Positions 10,405 through 18,857 of a stretch of 64,000 nt of DNA are shown one piece after another. Every line of letters starts with the position of its first letter. Within the stretch, counting starts at the first letter, position 1. Made by a program: the position numbers and the translations under genes. The notes below the pieces were generated by a model. It was not told where the DNA came from and did not search any database. It worked only from the letters and a program-made list of their open reading frames with translations. This DNA is from Pelagibius sp050330205 (lineage in GTDB: Bacteria; Pseudomonadota; Alphaproteobacteria; Kiloniellales; Kiloniellaceae): assembly GCA_050330205.1 (NCBI GenBank), contig JBHJOA010000005.1, positions 1-64,000 of the forward strand. The letters run 5' to 3'.

Positions 10405-11127
10405 ATGCATGAGACGGAGCGCAGGCGCGTGACGGGGGGATTTTTCGCAAGCACAATCGGCAAAGCGCTGTCCGTTCTCTCGATGCCGGCCGTGCTGCTC
10501 GGCCTCGCCGCCTGCGCCTCAGGGCCGGTGGACGACGGCGCCGGGCGCACGATCGACATGCCGATCGAGTGGCAGAGCATCGACCTTGCGGAAGCCGACC
10601 TCACGCTGCCGCTGATCACGCCGATCGGCATCGGTTCGCTCGGCAAGCGCACCGGCGAAGGCCAGGTCTTCGAGAACCTCTATACCTTCCAGGGCCTGCG
10701 CGGCTATGTCCTGACCTCGCGCATCGTCTTCGGCCACTACACCGGGCGGGTGTCCGATCGATTGCGCAGTGTGCAGGCCTTCCGGAGCTTCGCCGAGGAG
10801 CTGTCGCTGCCGCCGGGCGGCAAGATGACGCTCGGCGAGGTAACCCGCTTTCAAAACGGCGATCCGCGCACCCTCGGCTTCTATGCCGCGGCTTCCGCCG
10901 AGCCCTACCACGACCGCTGCTTCGTCGCCCGCATCGGCTATCTGCTGGTCGACTACGCGAGCGTGAAGCGCGAGCCCGATTCCGTCGACACCATCGTCGA
11001 GGTGCTGCTCTGCGGCCGCCTGCCGCAGGAACCCGTGCTGCTCGAGTTCCTCGGCAGCCTGAAGGCGGTGGACAACCGCGCTGCCTTCCGCCGCGAACTG
11101 TCGCGCCGGCCGATCGGCACGATCTGA
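10405..11127 (+). CDS. Putative lipoprotein of unknown function
   Basis: 240 residues. The N-terminus has a basic stretch, a hydrophobic core (AVLLGLAAC) and a lipobox-like LAAC, so it is probably a lipid-anchored periplasmic or outer-membrane protein. An in-frame GTG 24 bases downstream would give a more typical signal peptide. The body is soluble and mixed alpha/beta with two cysteines (HDRCFVAR and LLCGRLP) that may pair. No motif I recognise. It has its own upstream region after the acsA terminator and meets the MocR gene tail to tail with no spacer. Confidence 0.75.
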   Translation: MHETERRRVTGGFFASTIGKALSVLSMPAVLLGLAACASGPVDDGAGRTIDMPIEWQSIDLAEADLTLPLITPIGIGSLGKRTGEGQVFENLYTFQGLRGYVLTSRIVFGHYTGRVSDRLRSVQAFRSFAEELSLPPGGKMTLGEVTRFQNGDPRTLGFYAAASAEPYHDRCFVARIGYLLVDYASVKREPDSVDTIVEVLLCGRLPQEPVLLEFLGSLKAVDNRAAFRRELSRRPIGTI

Positions 11128-12699
11128 TCAGAGCGCTTTCCTGAATGCCTCGGCGAGGCGCCTGGCGCCGCGCTCGATTTCGTCCTCCGGTACCGCGGCA
11201 TAGCCGAGCAGCAGGCCCTGACGGTCCGGCGTGCCGGTGAAGTAGTCCGACAGCGGCGAGACGGCGATGCCGGCCCTGGCCGCGGCCTCGGCCGCGCCGC
11301 GGTCGCCGAGGCGTTCGGCGAGCTGCGGTTTCAGCCAGCCCATGAGGTGCAGCCCGGCCTCGTCGGGCGCCACCGCGAGGAAGTCCGCCAGGTGGCGTTC
11401 GGCCGCCGCCACCAGCGCCGCCTGGCGCGCCGCGTAGAGCCGGCGCATGCGGCGCACGTGGGTCGCGAAGTGGCCTTCCTCGATGAAGGCCGCGAGCAGC
11501 GGCTGGACCACCGCCGTCGGCTGTGCGCCCAGCGCACCCTGGGCGGCGCTCGCCGCCTCGACGAGGTTCGCCGGCACCACGAGGTAGCCGACCCGGATCG
11601 AGGGAAACAGCACCTTCGAGAAGGAGCCGATGTAGATGACGCGGGCATCCCCAACGCCCTTGGCCGCGCGCCCCGCGGCGAGGCTCAGGAGCGAGGCCAG
11701 CGGCCGGCCGGCGTAGCGATACTCGCTGTCGTAGTCATCCTCCAGGATCCAGGCGCCGCTCTCGCGCGCCCATTCCAGCAGTTCCAGGCGCCGCGCCAGG
11801 GAGAGCGTGGTGCCGAGCGGATAGTGGTGGCTCGGCGTGACGATGGCCGCCCGCGCCGCCGCGCCGCGCCGGCGGCCCTCGGCCACCATCACGCCCTCGC
11901 CGTCCAACGGCACCGGAACCGGCAGCGCGCCGGCGGCGATCAGCGGCCCGCGCAGGCCGGGATAGCCCGGCTCCTCGATCCACACCCGGTCGCCGGGTTC
12001 GAGGAGCAGCTGGATCGTCAGGGCGAGGGCCTGTTGGGCGCCGGCGGTGACGATCACCTGGCGCCAGTCGCAGGCGAGGCCGCGGAAGGTGGCGAGGTAG
12101 CGGGCGATGGCCTCGCGCAGGGCCTGATGGCCGGCCGGCGCGCCGAGGCGCAGCAGTTCCGCCGCAGGATGGCGCCAGATGCGGCCGTGCAGCCGCGCCC
12201 AGACATCGAAGGGAAAGTCGTCGGTTTCCGGCAGGCCGGGCTGGAAGGCGCGCTCGCGGCCGTGGTGCAGGCGCCGCAGCCTGACGAGCGCCGCGCCGCG
12301 CGACGATAGCGGCGGCGGGCCCTTCGCCGGCTGCTGCCGAACCCGGCCCGGCGCGCCGGGCGCGACGCCGAGAAGGTCCTCCGGCAGCACCCGGCTGACG
12401 AAGGTGCCGGAGCCGGCCTGTCCCTCCAGGTAGCCCTCGCTGAACAGCTGGTCGAAGGCGCTGACCACGGTATTGCGCGAACAGCCGAGCTCGGCGGCCA
12501 GCGCCCGGCTCGACGGCAGGCGCGTGCCCGGCGCGAGGCCGCCGGCGAGGATCACCGCGCGCACCTGGTCATAGATCTGCCGCTGCAGCGGGGCCGCGGC
12601 GGCGCGGTCGAGGGCAAGGGCCAGCAGCGGGGTGCGGCGGCGGCCGGGCAGCCGCGAAGTGGCACCTGAATATTTCAAGAAGCGGTCCTTTCCATACAT
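11128..12699 (-). CDS. MocR/PdxR-family regulator (GntR HTH fused to aminotransferase fold)
   Basis: 523 residues. A winged-helix GntR domain (about 35-105, with LPSSRALAAELGCSRNTVV) is joined to a type I aminotransferase domain (about 160-520). The pyridoxal-phosphate lysine is in IGSFSKVLFPSIRVGY, and LEDDYDSEYRY is the conserved PLP-pocket aspartate region. Family members sense PLP or PLP-amino acid adducts and usually control the divergent neighbour; here that is an FMN-binding oxidase-fold gene 58 bp away. The first 30 or so residues are atypical: a TTG at residue 8, preceded by AAAGGA, is an alternative start that would widen the promoter region. Confidence 0.92.
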   Translation of the reverse strand: MYGKDRFLKYSGATSRLPGRRRTPLLALALDRAAAAPLQRQIYDQVRAVILAGGLAPGTRLPSSRALAAELGCSRNTVVSAFDQLFSEGYLEGQAGSGTFVSRVLPEDLLGVAPGAPGRVRQQPAKGPPPLSSRGAALVRLRRLHHGRERAFQPGLPETDDFPFDVWARLHGRIWRHPAAELLRLGAPAGHQALREAIARYLATFRGLACDWRQVIVTAGAQQALALTIQLLLEPGDRVWIEEPGYPGLRGPLIAAGALPVPVPLDGEGVMVAEGRRRGAAARAAIVTPSHHYPLGTTLSLARRLELLEWARESGAWILEDDYDSEYRYAGRPLASLLSLAAGRAAKGVGDARVIYIGSFSKVLFPSIRVGYLVVPANLVEAASAAQGALGAQPTAVVQPLLAAFIEEGHFATHVRRMRRLYAARQAALVAAAERHLADFLAVAPDEAGLHLMGWLKPQLAERLGDRGAAEAAARAGIAVSPLSDYFTGTPDRQGLLLGYAAVPEDEIERGARRLAEAFRKAL

Positions 12700-12757
12700 C
12701 CACTATCGCCCTAGCGTGCCGCCCGTTCCAGCCCGAATCTCCTGCCCGGACAGCGCC

Positions 12758-13450
12758 ATGACCGCCTCCCAGCCCAGCCCGCAGATCGACTTGCCGCCGG
12801 TTGACTTCCCTCCCACCGGGCGCACCCGCGTGAAGCGCTCCCACGAGCGCGCCCGCTACGACCGCGAGACGGTGCACGCCATCCTCGACGCCGGCCTCAT
12901 GTGCCACGTCGGCTACGTCATCGACGGCCAGCCCTACGTGACGCCGACCGCCTACTGGCGCGAGGGCGAGCGGGTCTACTGGCACGGCTCTTCGGCCAGC
13001 CGCATGCTGCGGCACCTGAAGCAGCGCCCGCGCGTCTGCGTCACCGTGGCGCTGATGGACGGCCTGGTGCTGGCGCGCTCCGGCTTCCACACCTCGGTGA
13101 ACTACCGCTCGGTGATGGCCTTCGGCGAGGCCGAGGTGATCGCCGAGCCGGCCGCCAAGCTGGCCGCCCTGGAAGCGATGATGGAGCGCATCGTGCCCGG
13201 ACGCTGGCCGGCCCTGAAGCCGCCGACGGTGCAGGAACTGAAGGCCACCACCGTGGTCGCCCTGGAACTGGAGGAAGTCGTCGCCAAGGTCCGCAGCGGC
13301 CCGCCGAAGGACGAGCCGGAGGACTACGCCCTCGACGTCTGGGCCGGCGTGGTGCCGACGACGACCGTCGTCGGTCGGCCGGAGAGCGACCCCGACCTGA
13401 AGCCCGGCATCGGCGTGCCGGAAAACCTGAAGCAGATCAGAATCGGTTAG
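12758..13450 (+). CDS. Pyridoxamine 5'-phosphate oxidase-family protein (split-barrel flavoprotein)
   Basis: 230 residues. An FMN-binding split-barrel fold of the NimA-like/PNPOx-related type, cytoplasmic. Family landmarks visible are TRVKRSHERARYDRETV, HVGYVIDGQPYVTPTAYWRE, VYWHGSSASRMLRHL and FHTSVNYRSVMAFG. The ATG (MTASQPSPQ) was chosen; the upstream frame to 12632 runs into the divergent regulator. MocR regulators very often face a gene of this family, so it is the likely target. The substrate is unknown; true PdxH activity is not implied. Confidence 0.88.
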   Translation: MTASQPSPQIDLPPVDFPPTGRTRVKRSHERARYDRETVHAILDAGLMCHVGYVIDGQPYVTPTAYWREGERVYWHGSSASRMLRHLKQRPRVCVTVALMDGLVLARSGFHTSVNYRSVMAFGEAEVIAEPAAKLAALEAMMERIVPGRWPALKPPTVQELKATTVVALELEEVVAKVRSGPPKDEPEDYALDVWAGVVPTTTVVGRPESDPDLKPGIGVPENLKQIRIG

Positions 13451-13503
13451 CCCGGATTTCTCAAACTATGGCGGGCGTCACGGATTGAGAAATCGGGGCT
13501 AAC
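13446..13503. repeat. Long imperfect palindrome (19-bp arms)
   Basis: Arms 13446-13464 and 13485-13503 (GTTAGCCC core, then ATTTCTCAA) are inverted copies with one mismatch, separated by 20 bp. The left arm includes the stop codon of the flavoprotein gene. No T-run follows. It resembles a dispersed REP-like palindrome more than a terminator, though it could do both jobs. No second copy was noticed in the window. Confidence 0.7.
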
Positions 13504-13581
13504 CCCTTCGCCGGAGGGCGCGACCCTCCCATGCGCGAAGCGCGTTTGCCGGGAGCGGCGGCAGCGGCTATCAGCGAGGGC

Positions 13582-14532
13582 ATGACCACGAACGCCAACA
13601 GCACCCCGGCCGCCGCCACGGGCGACCTGCCCAGGGACTTCAGGGGCCTCGGCGCCGCCGCGCTCTTCGTGCTGCTGTGGAGCACCGGATTCATCGGTGC
13701 CAAGCTCGGCGTGCCGCATGCCGACCCGCTGACCTTCCTGGCGCTGCGCTTTCTGCTCGCCACCCTGCTGCTGCTCGCCTTCGCGCTGGCAACGCGCGCG
13801 CCCTGGCCGCGCGACCCGGTGCAGATCGCCCACCTCTGCGTCGCCGGCGTGCTGCTGCACGCCATCTATCTCGGCGGCGTCTACGTCGCCATGTCGGTGG
13901 GGGTGGAGGCCGGCACCTCGGCGATCATCGTCAGCACCCAGCCGGTGCTGGTGGCGGCGCTGGCCGGCGTGCTGCTGGGCGAACGGGTGACGCCGCGCCA
14001 GTGGCTCGGCCTGACGCTGGCGGCGGTCGGCGTGACCCTGGTGGTCTGGCGCAAGCTGGAAGCGGGCTTCGGCACCCTGGAAGGCGTGCTGCTGTGCCTG
14101 CTCGCTCTCGTCGGCATCACCGCGGCGACGCTCTATCAGAAACGCTACTGCGGCAACATGCCGCTGCGCAGCGGCTCGGTGATCCAGTACGCCGCAGCCG
14201 GCACCGCCGCCGGTCTCGGCTCGTGGATCTTCGAGGACCAGCGGGTCGACTGGACCGGCGAACTGATCTTCGCCCTGGCCTGGCTGGTGCTGCTGCTGTC
14301 GCTGGGCGCCATCAGCCTGCTCTACTGGCTCATCAAGCGCGGCGAGGCGGCCCGCGTGTCGACCCTGTTCTTCCTGGTGCCGCCGGTCACCGCGCTGGTG
14401 GCCTGGCCGGTGTTCGGCGAAACCTTCGGGCCGGTCGCGCTGGCCGGCATGGTGGTCACCGTGGTCGGCGTGGCGCTGGTGAACCTGGAGAAGCGTCCGG
14501 CGGCGCCGGCCTCACTTAAGACACCGAGTTAA
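13582..14532 (+). CDS. DMT-superfamily (EamA) transporter
   Basis: 316 residues from the chosen ATG (an in-frame ATG at 13531 would add 17). About ten membrane helices in two EamA repeats, the first opening with AALFVLLWSTGFIGAKLG and the second with LLCLLALVGITAATLYQKRY. Members export metabolites or amino acids, or are of unknown function; no substrate can be read from the sequence. It lies downstream of the flavoprotein gene beyond the palindrome and converges on the SDHAF4 gene. Confidence 0.9.
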   Translation: MTTNANSTPAAATGDLPRDFRGLGAAALFVLLWSTGFIGAKLGVPHADPLTFLALRFLLATLLLLAFALATRAPWPRDPVQIAHLCVAGVLLHAIYLGGVYVAMSVGVEAGTSAIIVSTQPVLVAALAGVLLGERVTPRQWLGLTLAAVGVTLVVWRKLEAGFGTLEGVLLCLLALVGITAATLYQKRYCGNMPLRSGSVIQYAAAGTAAGLGSWIFEDQRVDWTGELIFALAWLVLLLSLGAISLLYWLIKRGEAARVSTLFFLVPPVTALVAWPVFGETFGPVALAGMVVTVVGVALVNLEKRPAAPASLKTPS

Positions 14533-14563
14533 CTCCGGCATCCAGTCTGCTGGAAAGGCGACG

Positions 14564-14740
14564 CTAGAAGTCGACGCAGATACCCTTGCGCTCCCAGTCG
14601 CCGTAGCGTGTCGGCTCCGGGCCGCTGGGGCCGCCCAGTTCCTTCGGGCGCCCCGCCTTCTGCTCCGGCGTCTTCAGCGGCTCGACGGCAGCGGGCTTGG
14701 GCTTGGGCTTGGGCTTGCGGGCGGTGAAGTTCAGGCGCAT
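14564..14740 (-). CDS. Succinate dehydrogenase assembly factor 4 (DUF1674)
   Basis: 58 residues. The C-terminal block GPEPTRYGDWERKG followed by CVDF is the diagnostic DUF1674/SDHAF4 signature. In mitochondria this factor binds flavinylated SdhA and helps assemble succinate dehydrogenase. The N-terminal part is a Lys-Pro repeat (KPKPKPKP), disordered as usual for the family. It is divergent from htpX with 119 bp between the starts, an arrangement common in Alphaproteobacteria. Confidence 0.93.
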   Translation of the reverse strand: MRLNFTARKPKPKPKPAAVEPLKTPEQKAGRPKELGGPSGPEPTRYGDWERKGICVDF

Positions 14741-14777
14741 AGCACTTATATGGCACCCTCCGGGCGCCCCGCCAAGG

Positions 14778-14806
14778 CTTGAAGCAGGGGCCGGCTCCGC
14801 CTACCT
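14778..14806 (+). promoter_or_regulatory. Possible heat-shock (RpoH) promoter for htpX
   Basis: CTTG (14778-14781), 18 bp, then CCTACCT (14800-14806). This fits the alphaproteobacterial sigma-32 pattern (CTTG, 17-18 bp, CYTATNT) with one mismatch, and htpX is a known heat-shock gene in several bacteria. The match is short and could be chance. Confidence 0.35.
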
Positions 14807-14859
14807 CTTGGGAGCCTGAAAGGCTTGATTTTCCTGGAAAGACTGCGGATCCGACGACG

Positions 14860-15735
14860 ATGAACTCCCTGCGTACCGGTATCCTGATGGCGGCCATGAC
14901 CAGCCTCTTCCTGGCCGTCGGCTTCCTGATCGGCGGCACCGGCGGCATGCTGGTCGCCCTGGCGATCGCCGTCGCCATGAACGCCTTCGCCTACTGGAAT
15001 GCCGACAAGATGGTGCTGCGAATGTACCGCGCGCGCGAGGTCGACCGCGCCGCGGCGCCGTCGCTCTACGGCATCGTCGAGCAGCTGGCCGACAACGCCG
15101 GGCTGCCGATGCCGCGCGTCTACATCATCGACGATGCGCAGCCCAATGCCTTCGCCACCGGACGCAACCCCGAGAACGCCGCGGTCGCCGCCACCACCGG
15201 CCTGCTGCAGCGGCTCACTCCCGAGGAGGTGGCCGGCGTCATGGCGCACGAGCTGGCGCACATCAGGAACCGCGATACCCTCACCATGACCATCACCGCG
15301 ACCATCGCCGGCGCGATCTCCATGCTGGCCAACTTCGGCCTGTTCTTCGGCGGCAGCCGCAACAACCCGCTGGGCATCTTCGGCGCCATCCTGATCATGA
15401 TCCTGGCGCCGCTGGCCGCCGCGGTGGTGCAGATGGCGATCTCGCGCACCCGCGAGTACGCCGCCGACCGCGCCGGGGCGGAGATCTGCGGCCGGCCGCT
15501 GTGGCTGGCCTCGGCGCTGGAGAAGATCGACCGCGCCGCCCGCGGCATCGACAACCACACCGCCGAGGGCAATCCTGCGACGGCGCACATGTTCATCATC
15601 AATCCGCTGCACAGCCACCAGGTCGACAGCCTCTTCACCACTCACCCGCGCACCGAGAACCGCATCCAGCGGCTGCGCCAGCTGGCCGCCGAGATGGGCC
15701 AGGCCGGCGGTGCCTCGGCCCGGCCCTGGGGCTGA
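14860..15735 (+). CDS. htpX: Membrane zinc metalloprotease HtpX
   Basis: 291 residues, normal length. M48-family inner-membrane endopeptidase that degrades misfolded membrane proteins alongside FtsH. Two N-terminal membrane helices (about 7-25 and 28-45) are followed by the zinc site HELAH (H130, E131, H134) and a second hydrophobic pair (about 150-195). The third zinc ligand lies in the REYAADRAGAEI segment. The longer frame from 14779 adds unrelated residues; the chosen ATG begins MNSLRTGILMA. Confidence 0.96.
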   Translation: MNSLRTGILMAAMTSLFLAVGFLIGGTGGMLVALAIAVAMNAFAYWNADKMVLRMYRAREVDRAAAPSLYGIVEQLADNAGLPMPRVYIIDDAQPNAFATGRNPENAAVAATTGLLQRLTPEEVAGVMAHELAHIRNRDTLTMTITATIAGAISMLANFGLFFGGSRNNPLGIFGAILIMILAPLAAAVVQMAISRTREYAADRAGAEICGRPLWLASALEKIDRAARGIDNHTAEGNPATAHMFIINPLHSHQVDSLFTTHPRTENRIQRLRQLAAEMGQAGGASARPWG

Positions 15736-15786
15736 GGCCCTTCGAAGGCTTGTCCTGCGCTACCGCAGGCCTTACAGCCTGACCGC

Positions 15787-17088
15787 ATGACCCAGACCAC
15801 CAAGAGCGCCGACGCGCGCAAGACCGCCCTGGCGCTGCTGCGCGCGGTGCTCGACGACGGCCGGCCGCTGGACGAGGCGCTGGCCCGCAACCCTCACCTC
15901 GCCAAGCTCGAGGCCCGCGACCGCGCCTTCGCCCGCCTGCTGGCGACGACCTGTCTGCGCCGCCTCGGCCAGGTCGACGCGGCGATCGATCATTGCCTCG
16001 ACCGGCCGATCCGCGCGAAGGACGTCGCCCTGCGCCACATCCTGCGCCTCGGCGCCGTGCAGCTGCTGTTCCTGGAGACGCCGCCACACGCCGCGGTCAG
16101 CACCGCGCTCGATCTCGCCAGGGGGCCGCGCCTGGCCGGCCAGCGCGGCCTGCTGAATGCCGTGCTGCGGCGCCTGTCGCGCGAGGGCGCCATCTTGGTC
16201 GAAGGCCAGGACGCGCCGCGCCTCGACACCCCGGACTGGCTGTGGAGCAGTTGGTGCGCGGCCTACGGCGAGGCGACCGCCCGTGCCATTGCCGCGGCGC
16301 ATCTCGTCGAACCGCCGCTCGACCTTTCCTGCAAGGAGAGCGCTGAAGGCTGGGCCGACAGGCTCGGCGCCACGCTGCTGCCCGGCGGCAGCCTGCGGCT
16401 GCCGGCCGGACAGGGCGACGTCACCCGCCTGCCGGGCTACGCCGAGGGCGCCTGGTGGGTGCAGGACGCGGCGGCGGCGCTGCCGGCCCGACTGCTGGGA
16501 GAGGTTTCAGGCAAGACGGTCATCGACCTCTGCGCCGCGCCCGGCGGCAAGACCGCCCAGCTCGCCGCCGCCGGCGCCGAGGTGATCGCCGTGGAGCGCA
16601 GCGCCGAGCGCCTGAAGCGCCTGCGGGAAAACCTCGACCGCCTGCAGCTCGCCGCCGCGCTGGTCGAGGGCGACGCGGCGTCCTGGCAGCCGCCGGCCCC
16701 GGCCGACGCGGTGCTGCTGGACGCCCCCTGCTCGGCCACCGGCACCCTGCGGCGGCATCCCGACATCGCCTGGCTGAAGGACAAGGCGCAGATCGCGTCG
16801 CTGACCGCCGCGCAGGACCGCCTGCTGGCGCACGCCGTCGCCATGGCGAAGCCGGGCGGCCTGCTGGTCTATGCCGTCTGTTCGCTGCAGCCGGAAGAGG
16901 GGCCGCAGCGCATCCATGCCCTGCTGTCCTCGGACGACCGGGTCGAACGCCTGCCGCTGGCCGCCGAAGAGCTGCCGGGCTTCGAAGACTGCGTCACCCC
17001 GGAGGGCGACCTGCGCAGTCTGCCCTGCCACCTGCCAGAGCAGGGCGGCCTCGACGGCTTCTACGCCTGCCGCCTCAGGCGGAAGTGA
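15787..17088 (+). CDS. rsmB: 16S rRNA m5C967 methyltransferase RsmB
   Basis: 433 residues. An N-terminal NusB-like RNA-binding domain (about 1-140) precedes a SAM-dependent methyltransferase domain. The SAM motif is VIDLCAAPGGKTAQLAAAGA, the motif IV cysteine is in DAPCSATGTLRRHPDI, and the catalytic motif VI cysteine is in VYAVCSLQPEEG. It methylates C967 of 16S rRNA. The next plus-strand gene is rpe; the two minus-strand secretin-like genes interrupt what is often a direct rsmB-rpe neighbourhood. Confidence 0.95.
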   Translation: MTQTTKSADARKTALALLRAVLDDGRPLDEALARNPHLAKLEARDRAFARLLATTCLRRLGQVDAAIDHCLDRPIRAKDVALRHILRLGAVQLLFLETPPHAAVSTALDLARGPRLAGQRGLLNAVLRRLSREGAILVEGQDAPRLDTPDWLWSSWCAAYGEATARAIAAAHLVEPPLDLSCKESAEGWADRLGATLLPGGSLRLPAGQGDVTRLPGYAEGAWWVQDAAAALPARLLGEVSGKTVIDLCAAPGGKTAQLAAAGAEVIAVERSAERLKRLRENLDRLQLAAALVEGDAASWQPPAPADAVLLDAPCSATGTLRRHPDIAWLKDKAQIASLTAAQDRLLAHAVAMAKPGGLLVYAVCSLQPEEGPQRIHALLSSDDRVERLPLAAEELPGFEDCVTPEGDLRSLPCHLPEQGGLDGFYACRLRRK

Positions 17089-17097
17089 CCTGCGCCG

Positions 17098-17829
17098 CTA
17101 CCTGTCGAGCACGATGGCGGGCGGGATCACGATCAGCAGGGTGTTGTCGGCACCGATGTACGCCTTGCCGATGAGCCGTTTGCGCAGCAGTGGAATCTCC
17201 GTCTGCTGCTCCGGCGTCAGATCGGCCGCCACCGTCCCGTTCTGCTGCATTTCCGCCATCGCGTTGAAAGCCTGCGGATTGAGCGTGTAGGTCAGCAACT
17301 GCCCCATCATGGTGATTGCGGCGAGCTGCCCCAGAACCCGCGGGTCGACCTGCCGCAGTTCAGGCCGTCCGGTAATGTCGTACTGGTTCTCGCCGTTGAA
17401 AAGGATGACGCGGTAGTCCTCCAGGCGCATATCGCCCTTCAGCACGATGGCGGCACTGTCGTCGCCGGCGAGATAGACGGAGCCGACTTCCAGCTGCTTG
17501 AGGAAATCGCTGGCCGAGTAGGTCTTGGCGAAGAGGCCGCCGAAGAGGCCGCCGAGGTTGACCCGGTTCTGGCTGGTGACGTTGACCCCCGAGGCCATGA
17601 AGATCTGGTAGCTTAAGTTCTGCATCATGATGACCATCATGGCGAGACGCAGATGCGCGTTGTTGCTCAGAAGCAGCGGCAGCACCTGAAGCGCCGTCTG
17701 CTCGTTGCGCGAGTGGCCGTCGCGCTGCTGGCTGTTGTTCTGGTCCGGATTGGCCAGGGCCACCGACGGCACCTGCGCCGACAGCATAGCCGCGAACACG
17801 GCAACGATAACTCCTCGCTTGAGCATCAT
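17098..17829 (-). CDS. Exported secretin-tail-like protein A
   Basis: 243 residues (start ATGATG; either may be used). A signal peptide is evident (LKRGVIVAVFAAMLSA, probable cleavage after ALA). The mature protein opens with a Gln/Asn-rich stretch containing QQRDGHSRNEQ. It ends EIPLLRKRLIG then ADNTLLIVIPPAIV, which resembles the terminal strand pattern of secretins (IP-LL ... LLI-I-P-IV). It is a diverged paralogue of the next gene: both share the QQRD-SR-EQ block and a central region of the type LFG-LF...-DF...-VG-VY-AGD. Too short to be a full secretin. The biological role is unknown. Confidence 0.7.
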   Translation of the reverse strand: MMLKRGVIVAVFAAMLSAQVPSVALANPDQNNSQQRDGHSRNEQTALQVLPLLLSNNAHLRLAMMVIMMQNLSYQIFMASGVNVTSQNRVNLGGLFGGLFAKTYSASDFLKQLEVGSVYLAGDDSAAIVLKGDMRLEDYRVILFNGENQYDITGRPELRQVDPRVLGQLAAITMMGQLLTYTLNPQAFNAMAEMQQNGTVAADLTPEQQTEIPLLRKRLIGKAYIGADNTLLIVIPPAIVLDR

Positions 17830-17920
17830 AGCTATCCCCTCATCTCCCCCGAAGGTCCAAAGCAGCCCGGAATGCCGACACTGCGCGGGGCGGCACGACC
17901 GGCCGCGCGGCCACCGCTAC

Positions 17921-18685
17921 CTAGAACTCCTCTTCGCCGACGATGATCGTCGGCTTCACCAGGATCAGCAGCCGGTCGTCCCTGCCACGGTGCGCCGTGC
18001 CCCTGAACAGCCGTTGCAGCACGGGAATGTCGCCCAGCACAGGCACCTTGTCCGAGGTTTCCGGTACCGAGGTGCGGGTCAGCCCGCCAAGCACGATGCT
18101 AGTATCCTGAGATGCTTGTCCGGCCATCATGGTCTGAACCGACCGGAGAGTCCCAAACTCGCCCAGCTCCACCGAAGCGGCCTGGATCGGCCGCGGCGGC
18201 GAGCGGATCTCGGCACTCAGCTTCCCGTTCACCACGCTGATCTTGATCCCGGAGACGGCGACGCTGTCGTCGACCACGACCGCGAGGCCGCCGTCGCCGG
18301 CGTCATAGACCGCGCCGACCCGATTTTCGCGGGTAAAGTCGTCCGCGTTCAGCGGCCGCTCGAAAAGGTTGCCGAACAGCGGCACGGCGCCGACGTCCAG
18401 CCGGTCGAGGCTGTCGGACTCCACCCCGGACGAGGTCTCGGCGATGTGGACGTGGCGGCTCTGGATGACGGTTACGTATCGGATCGTCAGCACGCCGTCG
18501 TCGGTATTGAGCGTGATCGTGTTCAGCGAGGGTTGCTCATGGCGCGATTGCGTGTCGCGCTGCTGATTGCCGTCGTTGCGGTCATTTTGGTTTGCCAGAA
18601 CGCCGAGCGGCGACACCGCCAGCAGCAGCGCGATCACGCCCGCTGCGACCGGGCTTCGCCCAAACACACGCGCGCAGTCGCCCAT
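17921..18685 (-). CDS. Exported secretin-tail-like protein B
   Basis: 254 residues. Signal peptide (VAAGVIALLLAVSPLGVLA), then a polar stretch with NQQRDTQSRHEQ. The C-terminal 75 residues closely follow the end of the secretin family: SIVLGGLTRT, KVPVLGDIPVLQRLFR, and RLLILVKPTIIVGEEE. A second partial copy of the motif (VGAVPLFGNLFERP) lies near the middle. The N0-N3 domains and most of the barrel of real secretins are absent. A good ribosome-binding site (GGGGGAGGG) precedes the ATG. Transcribed towards protein A with a 91-bp gap, probably as one unit. Outer-membrane or periplasmic location is inferred. Confidence 0.72.
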   Translation of the reverse strand: MGDCARVFGRSPVAAGVIALLLAVSPLGVLANQNDRNDGNQQRDTQSRHEQPSLNTITLNTDDGVLTIRYVTVIQSRHVHIAETSSGVESDSLDRLDVGAVPLFGNLFERPLNADDFTRENRVGAVYDAGDGGLAVVVDDSVAVSGIKISVVNGKLSAEIRSPPRPIQAASVELGEFGTLRSVQTMMAGQASQDTSIVLGGLTRTSVPETSDKVPVLGDIPVLQRLFRGTAHRGRDDRLLILVKPTIIVGEEEF

Positions 18686-18857
18686 GACTTCAGCCCTCCC
18701 CCGAGGGTGCGGAAAGGCCAGGATAGCACAGCCCGGCCAGCCGCAGGCAAGCAGGCATCGGTGTCGCCTGCGCTACCCCTTTTGGCTCCGGCTTGCCGGG
18801 TCCAACGCTTGCTGATACCTAATGCTGGTATCGAATCCTCAGCGGAACCCCATCCCC

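Noticed and set aside
18814..18832. GATACC-N7-GGTATC dyad upstream of rpe as an operator
   Set aside because: A perfect 6-bp dyad, but it is short, single and without a candidate regulator.
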